From: JBBAGC01 sp964491265
Lineage (GTDB): Bacteria > Spirochaetota > UBA4802 > UBA5550
Reading direction: 5' to 3'
Assembly: GCA_964491265.1 (NCBI GenBank)
Contig: CAZBFP010000010.1
Span: forward strand, 62,001 to 126,000
Length of the DNA stretch: 64,000 nucleotides
In this document: positions 58,601 through 64,000 of the stretch, piece after piece
Layout of the letters: each line of letters opens with the position of its first letter
Position numbering within the stretch: position 1 is the first letter of the stretch
Notes under the pieces: model-generated
What the model was told of the DNA's origin: nothing
Seen by the model: only the letters and a program-made list of their open reading frames with translations
The model's database searches: none
Position numbers and translations under genes: made by a program

Positions 58601-61009
58601 ATGTCAAAGCTCTCACTCCTTTTCGGAGCCACAGTATCTATATGGAAAGAACATCCTGAAACAAGTATCAGCTATATCAAAAAGGCAATGGATCATTGCC
58701 TTGACAATGGTGACTTAAACTACGCAATTTTTACTGTACAGGCAATACTTATTAATATGATCCCTGCAGGCGTAAACCTTGATCAGATCTATCACGAATA
58801 CACTTCTCATATCGACCTGTTAATAGAACTGCGCGATCCGGGAGCTGTGAACTATCTGATATCTGTAAGACAATTTATCCTTGCACTTAAAGGGGAAACT
58901 TCGGCCTCCGGATCAATGGATAACCATAGCTTTTCAGAAGAGGACCATGTAGCGGCAATGGGAAATGACAATATCCCCATAGTAATTCAAAGGCATTTCC
59001 AGTTAAAGGCCCAACTCCAGTATTTATTCCATGATTATATGGGTGCCCTGGCAAGTTCAGAGAGATCGGAAGAACTGATTAAATATTCACTGGGTCAGAT
59101 TGTGGTTCCTGAACATTATTTCTACAGAGGGATGATTTTTGCTAAAATCTGCGACAATGAAAGTCTGGTGAAGAGATTTTTATATAAGAGAAAAATTAAA
59201 TCAATACTTAATCGATTCCGTAAATGGGCAGAATTGAATCCTGCTGTTTTTACAGACAAAGAACTTATGCTAAGGGGGGAACTGGCGCGTTTAAACGGTG
59301 ATAACCTCTCCGCCCTTTCTCTTTATTCAAAATCTGCTGATGCAGCCATCAAAGCTGGCTTTAAACAGACCGCGGCTCTCGCTAATGAGAGGGCCGGAAT
59401 TTTATGTTCAAAGCTCGAACTTGCCAGCGCCGCAGAGACCTTTATGTCTGAGGCTGCATCATTTTACAGAAGCTGGGGAGCCGCGGGTAAAGCAGACAGG
59501 ATTGAAGCTGCGGGGGAGAAATGGGACAGGGATTTATTATCAGGTGACACCAGTCCGGGTCATACAATTTCTGGATCAATAACCTCAACAGGGGTAAGTG
59601 TATCGGACAAACTTGATCTTTCAACTGTGTTGAAAAGCGCGCTTGCAATTTCCGGTGAAATCCAGCTGGAGAGACTTCTTGCTCAGATGGTTCATCTTCT
59701 TATGGAAAACGCCGGAGCTGATAGGGGGCTTATTCTTTTTGAAAGAAAAGGGGCACTTTTTATAGAAGCAGAAGGGCGTATCGGTGAAGACGTTTCTGTA
59801 CTTAAGTCTATCCCGGTTGAAAGAGAAAATCCCGATCAGGAGGGGAGCACCTCTTTACATCTCCCCCTCTCTGTAATACATTATGCATCGCGTACTGGTG
59901 AACCTGTCGTTGTTAAAGATATGACTCTTGAGCCCATGTTCCGAAACGACCCCTATGTTGTTAATAACAGAACAGGATCTGCTCTTTGTGTCCCTCTTTA
60001 TAAATCGGGAAAACTAAGAGCACTTTTATACCTTGAAAACAGCCTTGTTACAGGCGCATTTACCCCGGAAAGGGTTGAGATGATGAAGCTTTTATCCTCA
60101 CAGATTGCCATTTCAATTGATAACGCCTCTCTCTATTCCAATATGGAAAGAATGGTACAGGAGAGGACTTCCCAGCTTCAGCATACACTTGATGAAGTAC
60201 AGGCACTTAAAGAGCAGCAGGATGGTGATTACTTCTTAACAAGCATGCTTCTTGAGCCTTTAAATGTTTTAGATGTAAAACATCCCTTTGTGAAAATCAG
60301 CCGCATTGTTAAGTCAAAGAAACAGTTTACATTCAGGAAATGGGAGCGTGAACTTGGCGGTGATATATGCATAGCTTATGACCTGAATCTTAACGGAAAA
60401 GAAATGGCAGTTTTTGTCAATGCTGATGCAATGGGTAAATCTATACAGGGGGCAGGGGGGGCAATTGTGCTTGGCTCTGTTTTTAAGGCAATAGTTGAAC
60501 GTACAAACAATTCTCCCAAACCTCTTATGCAAAGTCCGCAGGAGTGGATAATATCTGCTTTAAAGGGGCTTCAGTCAGTGTTTGAAAGTTTTGACTGCAG
60601 TATGATGATTTCACTTGTACTCGGTATTGTGGATCCCGCTGCATCGCGTCTCTACTTTATGAACGCGGAACACCCCTTTACTGTGCTATACAGGAATGGG
60701 AAATCAACCTTTCTTGAAAAAGAGCTGATTATGCGGAAGCTCGGTATACCTGAACTCCTGGTTCCTGAAAAAGTTTATCGGGTAGACCTTAAGCCTGGTG
60801 ATGTTATAATTTCAGGATCAGACGGCAGAGATGATATTCTCATTACACACCCCGGTACCGGGGAAAAAGTTATGAATGAAGACGGAAATTTATTTCTAAG
60901 GATAGTTGAAAAGTCGAATGCCCATCTTGAGGAAATATATAAAAATATAACACTCAATGGTGAAGTAACAGATGATATTGCCATAATAAGAATAGAATAT
61001 ACCGGATAA
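55634..61009 (+). CDS. Giant Ser/Thr kinase - AAA ATPase - TPR - GAF - SpoIIE-type phosphatase protein
   Basis: A 1791-aa signalling protein. Residues ~31-290: Hanks-type kinase (HRDIKPQNILVNN ~149, ITDFGISS ~170, MSPEQTGRMNR). ~325-620: AAA/STAND ATPase (Walker A SGSPGIGKSALIEE ~352; Walker B VIFLDDLQWADA ~477). ~750-1270: helical TPR-like region. ~1335-1500: GAF domain. ~1505-1540: coiled coil. ~1560-1790: PP2C/SpoIIE phosphatase (ELGGDICIAYD, NADAMGKSIQGAGG, ISGSDGRDD, TDDIAIIRIEY). Kinase and phosphatase in one chain suggest a sensor switching a partner. Kinase/ATPase proteins of this type are common in spirochaetes, cyanobacteria and deltaproteobacteria, but there usually end in a histidine kinase. 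No Shine-Dalgarno before the ATG. Confidence 0.93.
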   Translation: MNKNLTRTKNTFRKTEVHIPESAGMKEFTGYDLIEKLNESQSSLIYKALNKKTGETCVLKILKTRHPSLSDIARFKHEYEIIKNSNIPGIIKTREIIIEHDSIAIELEYFNGTGLKDLIGTEWMNTGNILETAVRLSEALGALHQEGISHRDIKPQNILVNNETGDVRITDFGISSVITHENDELYNPGVIEGTLFYMSPEQTGRMNRSVDYRTDIYSLGITLYEMISGKPPFVSDDPMEIIFSHIARNPVPLIEINPQTAPVLSAVIQKCLAKTAEERYQNAYGLAADLKTCLQSLRTSGTVADFIIAQKDISDRFNIPQKLYGREKEVELLLSTFRRVGTGTKELCLVSGSPGIGKSALIEEIQKPIVEKRGYYIFGKYDQFKRDVPYSGLIQALQALVKQILTENSEKIEVWRKNLIKALGPNGKIVTNAIPALELIIGEQQPLPELGPEGSQNRFVAAFKNFVTVFARKEHPLVIFLDDLQWADAASLNMFERLMLDREIRHIFLIGAYRGNEINNNSRLIRLIDFLRESDVPVRSMELGPVTPEDFLDLVKDILKCTAEEASPLADLVYDKTGGNPFFFIQFMKSLYDGHLIKYNPDRGWEWSIEKIKSMEVTENVVQLMAEKISSMNPAAVEVLKVCACIGNRFDLETLSIVYERPVDDIVNDLSEVVKEGLVFFSGDYYRFLHDRIQEAAYSLISAEEKPALHYRIGNWVKKNSDSRMLKEMIFYIVNHLNNASELITLSDEKRELLELNRIAGNKAKLSTAYESASKYFETALSLLEKNQWQSDYITAFDMRMNLAECEHLNRNFSRAEELFVEMIENAENDYDRARVYNLKVMMIASLGRHSEAVAAGIEGLPIFGLKINPDPGNLAIAAAALKIKFLMKGRSIESIGELNRDNNEKSLLLMQYLMNLTTTAYYHKTELSILLSMKMFELTLKHGLSRYSAYACLVYGTVLGAGLGDFNNGYRLGKLAFELNDRFNNAELMSKLSLLFGATVSIWKEHPETSISYIKKAMDHCLDNGDLNYAIFTVQAILINMIPAGVNLDQIYHEYTSHIDLLIELRDPGAVNYLISVRQFILALKGETSASGSMDNHSFSEEDHVAAMGNDNIPIVIQRHFQLKAQLQYLFHDYMGALASSERSEELIKYSLGQIVVPEHYFYRGMIFAKICDNESLVKRFLYKRKIKSILNRFRKWAELNPAVFTDKELMLRGELARLNGDNLSALSLYSKSADAAIKAGFKQTAALANERAGILCSKLELASAAETFMSEAASFYRSWGAAGKADRIEAAGEKWDRDLLSGDTSPGHTISGSITSTGVSVSDKLDLSTVLKSALAISGEIQLERLLAQMVHLLMENAGADRGLILFERKGALFIEAEGRIGEDVSVLKSIPVERENPDQEGSTSLHLPLSVIHYASRTGEPVVVKDMTLEPMFRNDPYVVNNRTGSALCVPLYKSGKLRALLYLENSLVTGAFTPERVEMMKLLSSQIAISIDNASLYSNMERMVQERTSQLQHTLDEVQALKEQQDGDYFLTSMLLEPLNVLDVKHPFVKISRIVKSKKQFTFRKWERELGGDICIAYDLNLNGKEMAVFVNADAMGKSIQGAGGAIVLGSVFKAIVERTNNSPKPLMQSPQEWIISALKGLQSVFESFDCSMMISLVLGIVDPAASRLYFMNAEHPFTVLYRNGKSTFLEKELIMRKLGIPELLVPEKVYRVDLKPGDVIISGSDGRDDILITHPGTGEKVMNEDGNLFLRIVEKSNAHLEEIYKNITLNGEVTDDIAIIRIEYTG

Positions 61010-61046
61010 ACTTTTCGATGCTGTTCTCTCCTGCAGCCCGGTGCAT

Positions 61047-61080
61047 AAAGTCTGGACTGAATAATAACAGTCCGGACTTT
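61047..61080. terminator. Bidirectional terminator after the giant kinase
   Basis: 13-bp stem AAAGTCTGGACTG/CAGTCCGGACTTT with one G-T pair and an 8-nt loop, between the convergent kinase and LysM genes. Confidence 0.7.
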
Positions 61081-61118
61081 ATCAGGCAAAATGATATTAC
61101 TGCAGAAACCGGTTGCGA

Positions 61119-61883
61119 TTACTTTATATCTGTCCTGATTTTCTGCCCGGGAAAAATCATAGACGGTTCTTTTATAATATCTTTGTTTAACTCATAAAGC
61201 TCTTCCCACTTATCCGGATCGCCATAGAGCCTGCCGCTTATATCGAAGAGAGTATCTTTTTCTTTTATAATATACTCATTCTCTCCGGCAACAGGAACTA
61301 CAGGAGTTATAGGGGCTACAGGGACCTGCTGAACCTTAACTTCATCTTTTTCTGAGTCTGTTTCCTGAACATCTTCAATTTTAACAGTAACGGGAGTATC
61401 CGGATCTTTTATGAATAAATTATATAGCCGGTCTGAGTATAAATATAGAAAAAATATAACCAGCAGAATAACTATAATCAGCAGGTAGTATCTTGCAAAG
61501 AAACCCTTAACTTCAGTAACAGTTTCTTCAATTGTCTCAACAGCTTCCTCTTCAGGAGAAATTTCGACACTCCCGGTGTCCTTAGAGCCTTTTGAAGCCT
61601 TTGTATCACTGACAACATTAGTTGTCTCAGGAGTTTCAACAGGCAGGAAGGTGCTGAAATAATCTTTAGCAGAAGGTGTAAAGTTGTAATTATCAAAAAT
61701 ATAATTTAATGTCCTTAATTCAACTTCAGTTATCCCTGGACCGTCTAAGGCCTTTTTTTTAATTTTTTTTGCATCATTCATGGAAATTCTGCCGTCTCTT
61801 TTCCCGGCGACAGATTTGTCCGCTTCTTCAAGCATATCTTTATCGTATTTTACTCCGCTGATTGTTTTGTAATATGATGTCAT
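61119..61883 (-). CDS. LysM-domain membrane protein (paralogue of the gene at 10602)
   Basis: A 254-aa protein with an N-terminal domain of ~80 residues (YYKTISGVKYDKDMLEEADK; LRTLNYIFDNYNF) matching the domain in the 10602 protein. An acidic linker follows, then a TM (~128-150, YYLLIIVILLVIFFLYLYS), a spacer and a C-terminal LysM (EYIIKEKDTLFDISGRLYG ... FPGQKIRTDIK). Topology: N-terminus inside, LysM outside on peptidoglycan. The N-terminal KRDGRISMNDAKKI looks EF-hand-like. GGGGGG precedes the ATG. It ends against a bidirectional terminator. Confidence 0.87.
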   Translation of the reverse strand: MTSYYKTISGVKYDKDMLEEADKSVAGKRDGRISMNDAKKIKKKALDGPGITEVELRTLNYIFDNYNFTPSAKDYFSTFLPVETPETTNVVSDTKASKGSKDTGSVEISPEEEAVETIEETVTEVKGFFARYYLLIIVILLVIFFLYLYSDRLYNLFIKDPDTPVTVKIEDVQETDSEKDEVKVQQVPVAPITPVVPVAGENEYIIKEKDTLFDISGRLYGDPDKWEELYELNKDIIKEPSMIFPGQKIRTDIK

Positions 61884-61963
61884 ATTCCCCCCGGTGAATC
61901 ATTAAGATATCTTGATTTTAATATAACAAATAAAAGGTCAAAGACGAATTTTTTTATTTACTT

Positions 61964-62040
61964 TCAGTATTTATTCGTAAACTTATTATTATTAAAAACA
62001 TCATCATTGCACAAAAAATTATCTTTAGGAATAATGACCC
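61964..62040 (+). repeat. MITE-like element, copy 11 (core deleted)
   Basis: About 77 bp: TCAGTATTTATTCGTAAAC and AAATTATCTTTAGGAATAAT are retained, but the GC-rich palindrome is missing. No flanking duplication is apparent. It lies 70 nt before corA. Confidence 0.65.
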
Positions 62041-62110
62041 GTTTGCAAGGCTGAATCTCTCCACTCAGGTGATTATCGATAATATCAACAATACATCAAA
62101 GGAGCTGTAT

Positions 62111-63217
62111 ATGAAACTGAAAAAAGTCTTAGGTTTAAAAAAACAGCCGCCGGTTGAGCAGAAAACCGGACTCCCGCCCGGGACTCTTGTGCATATAGGT
62201 GAAAAGCTGACTGAGTCTGTTTCAATTGATCTGGTTGACTATGGTTCAGATCATTTTGAAGAATTGAAAAATATTAATCTGACAGATATTTATCCCCATC
62301 TGGAAAATCCCGTAAGTAAGACATGGGCCAGAATAAGCGGACTTCATGATGCAGTTACTATTGAAACAATGGGGAGTCGTCTGGGGATTCATCCTCTTGT
62401 TCTTGAAGATATAATGAATACAACTCAGCGCCCAAAGATTGAGGCTTATGATGATTACCTGTATATAGTGGTTAAATCACTTGCAATACAAAGTGAAAAG
62501 GGGGATCCGAATCTGCGTCAGGTAAGCATAATACTATCTCCAGATTATCTTATCTCATTTCATGAACATAAAGATGAACTTTTCGATATGATTCCGCCCC
62601 GCATTAATGTAAAGGGTGGGAGATTCAGAAAATATGGCGTGGATTATCTTCTTTATGCCATCCTTGATATCGCAGTTGATCAATATTTTGCTTCAATAGA
62701 AATAATCAACGATGAAATTATGGAGATTGAAAAAGGGATTTTTAATGATGATGCTGATACAGAATATCAGAGGCTTCATGAATTGAGGCGTGATATAATT
62801 TATCTTCGTGGTAAAATAGCTCCCCTTGCAGAGGTGCTGCAGACTATAATCCGTGATGACCATCCCCTCATTTCTGATGAAACTACAATATACTTCCGGG
62901 ATGTACTCGATCATCTCCGAAGGTTGATAGATACCCTTCAGCACTCTGAGGAACTTGTAACAGGTCTGTTTGACATGTACATGACACGGATTAATATCCG
63001 GACCGGTGAGATAATGAAGGTATTAACAATAATTGCTACAATTTTTATTCCGCTCACATTTGTAGTGGGAATATACGGGATGAACTTTGACCCTGACACG
63101 AGCCCGTTCAATATGCCGGAGCTGAGATGGTATTTAGGATATCCGGTTGTGATGATTTTTATGCTTATTGTATCACTGGGTATGCTTTACTATTTCAGGA
63201 GGAAGAAGTGGTTATAA
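62111..63217 (+). CDS. corA: Magnesium/cobalt transport protein CorA
   Basis: A 368-aa CorA with a large cytoplasmic N-terminal part and two C-terminal membrane segments; the pore signature GMN is in IYGMNFDPDTSPFNMPE. LTIIATIFIPLTFVVGIYGM is the long pore helix end. It forms a pentameric divalent-cation channel. I start at ATG 62111 (AAAGGAG ~6 nt upstream); the frame is open to 62069 but lacks a ribosome site. Monocistronic. Confidence 0.95.
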   Translation: MKLKKVLGLKKQPPVEQKTGLPPGTLVHIGEKLTESVSIDLVDYGSDHFEELKNINLTDIYPHLENPVSKTWARISGLHDAVTIETMGSRLGIHPLVLEDIMNTTQRPKIEAYDDYLYIVVKSLAIQSEKGDPNLRQVSIILSPDYLISFHEHKDELFDMIPPRINVKGGRFRKYGVDYLLYAILDIAVDQYFASIEIINDEIMEIEKGIFNDDADTEYQRLHELRRDIIYLRGKIAPLAEVLQTIIRDDHPLISDETTIYFRDVLDHLRRLIDTLQHSEELVTGLFDMYMTRINIRTGEIMKVLTIIATIFIPLTFVVGIYGMNFDPDTSPFNMPELRWYLGYPVVMIFMLIVSLGMLYYFRRKKWL

Positions 63218-63229
63218 ATTTGATTGCTC

Positions 63230-63599
63230 CTCCCTAATTTTTGGGAAAAGTAATATTATTATTAGTTCACCGTATCTACCGGAGTGAGCCCCCTGTCCCC
63301 CGGAGGGGGGACGCAAAAGATTACCCCTCGGTCAGTAGATCAATCAAAGTGATGCATTAAATAATATTGAAATAGTTATAGAATGATAAAAATTAAATTA
63401 TCAGAATGTTAATAGATAACTCGTGCCCCCTTTGGGGGACAGGGGGCAAAGCGAAGAATCACTCCCTGGGAGATTTATTTTGAATATCCAAAATCAGGAA
63501 TGAGCTTTATTGGAATCAGAGCCTTTATAGATTGATATATAACCCTCACCAGCCGGGGGGGCTGATGAGGGTTTGGAATAAAGCGCTGCGCCAGGAGGG
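63230..63599. repeat. GC-rich inverted repeats in the gap after corA
   Basis: A 370-nt non-coding stretch. GCCCCCTGTCCCCC (63288-63301) reappears inverted as GGGGGACAGGGGGC (63434-63447), each next to smaller hairpins. At 63543-63575 AACCCTCACCAGCC pairs with GGCTGATGAGGGTT (one mismatch), probably the terminator of the last gene. No gene is seen. Confidence 0.65.
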
Positions 63600-64000
63600 T
63601 TAGCGCAGTGCATTAACCTCTTTGTAGTCAGGCTGATCTGTGAATATTTCGTCTTTAAGAGGATTAAGGCGATTTTTCACAACCCGGTTCACCTGCCATA
63701 CCGCAAGCACTAAGTTAAGAACAAGCGCAAGAATTGAAATACTCCAGTTTGCAGCAGGATTATAACTTGGCGCCACATTAAATGTACTACCTGTTGCAAA
63801 GAAGTAAGGGAATGTCATTACCCACATCATCCAGAAAGATAGAGTGGCTGCACGGTTCTGCATCCATGTCCCTCTTGCCCAGAATAGAGCAGGGATTGTT
63901 GCTGATATATTCAATGCCACTCCTGAATAGAATGAATTTCCCGGAGCACAGGAATATACGTATGCTATATTCCACACACCATAAGCAATGATCCATAAAC
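63600..64000 (-). CDS. Partial membrane protein, DUF5692-like
   Basis: Coding continues beyond the right edge. The visible ~133 residues contain about three to four membrane segments: IAYGVWNIAYVYSCAPGN, FYSGVALNISATIPALFWAR, RAATLSFWMMWVMTFPYF, WSISILALVLNLVLAVW and a basic tail (NRVVKNRLNPLKDEIF). The WNxAYVY and FYSGVAL... pattern is what I remember of DUF5692 membrane proteins, function unknown. The start lies outside the window. Confidence 0.7.
   Translation of the reverse strand, partial: LWIIAYGVWNIAYVYSCAPGNSFYSGVALNISATIPALFWARGTWMQNRAATLSFWMMWVMTFPYFFATGSTFNVAPSYNPAANWSISILALVLNLVLAVWQVNRVVKNRLNPLKDEIFTDQPDYKEVNALR

Noticed and set aside
63230..63599. Small ORFs or an integron attC site in the GC-rich gap
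   Set aside because: The palindromes are short, simple and lack the attC core sites, and no integrase or cassette is near.
1..64000. Prophage or integrated plasmid
   Set aside because: No integrase, phage structural, replication or conjugation genes, and no tRNA-associated duplications were found.

Overview
The window is about 64 kb of AT-rich bacterial chromosome, densely packed with ordinary housekeeping and metabolic genes. I see no prophage, integrase, rRNA or CRISPR array. The best fit is a free-living, flagellated, non-parasitic member of the Spirochaetota (Leptospira-like in spirit). The reasons are fliS, the proA-nadD-LCP-rsfS and rplU-rpmA-obgE-proB blocks, several long-chain acyl-CoA ligases with a large acyl-CoA dehydrogenase, LysM membrane proteins, HEAT-repeat proteins and a giant Ser/Thr-kinase/ATPase/GAF/phosphatase protein. 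The phylum is an inference from content and gene order, not a proven assignment.

Layout. 0-3.1 kb: a flagellar chaperone pair (fliS plus a partial coiled-coil gene) behind a sigma-28-like promoter, then purC and gatB. 3.2-8.3 kb: two small envelope genes separated by repeats, then proA-nadD-LCP-rsfS-duplicated-domain protein. 8.4-15.1 kb: a FATP-type acyl-CoA ligase, a LysM protein, a cold-shock protein, a metallo-beta-lactamase fold hydrolase, a second acyl-CoA ligase and a truncated lipoprotein gene. 15.4-24.4 kb: a HAD-like unknown, then eno-FtsB/DivIC-DUF501-TsaC-like-secreted propeller protein, hisB-hisH and a GAF-GGDEF diguanylate cyclase. 24.5-27.8 kb: tRNA(CAU), rplU-prp-rpmA, obgE-proB. 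27.9-39.1 kb: a THUMP methyltransferase, an SGNH hydrolase, a third acyl-CoA ligase, several unknowns, a HEAT protein, a TerB-like protein, a PFK, a class II photolyase and a TrpR-like regulator. 39.1-46.6 kb: upp-uraA, an acyl-CoA dehydrogenase/HD/FAD operon, menA and a small cytochrome c. 46.8-53.7 kb: a Na+/solute symporter, birA, a small NrdD-like protein, hisA, a solute-binding protein and a hybrid histidine kinase. 53.8-55.4 kb: a short accessory patch (HicB-like antitoxin, HEPN/MNT pair, gene remnants). 55.6-64 kb: the giant kinase, a second LysM protein, corA and a partial DUF5692-type membrane protein.

The most notable structure not explained by genes is a family of short interspersed elements. 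Eleven copies lie in this window, all intergenic. Intact copies are 121-124 bp and have terminal inverted repeats close to TCAGTRWTWATTCCT / AGGAATAATTACTGA and a GC-rich central palindrome. Eight copies are flanked by 8-bp direct repeats that match at 6 to 8 positions, as expected for target-site duplications. I interpret this as an undescribed non-autonomous (MITE-like) transposable element. In three copies the arms next to the central hairpin differ in sequence but stay complementary. A second, unrelated repeat family (46.7 and 55.4 kb) and a third palindromic repeat (49.6 kb) are also present.

Several regulatory signals can be read directly. They are a sigma-28-like promoter for fliS, a perfect palindrome inside the promoter of the acyl-CoA dehydrogenase operon, a possible BirA box upstream of birA, an intrinsic terminator in the leader of upp-uraA (possible attenuation), and a promoter plus long leader for the cold-shock gene.
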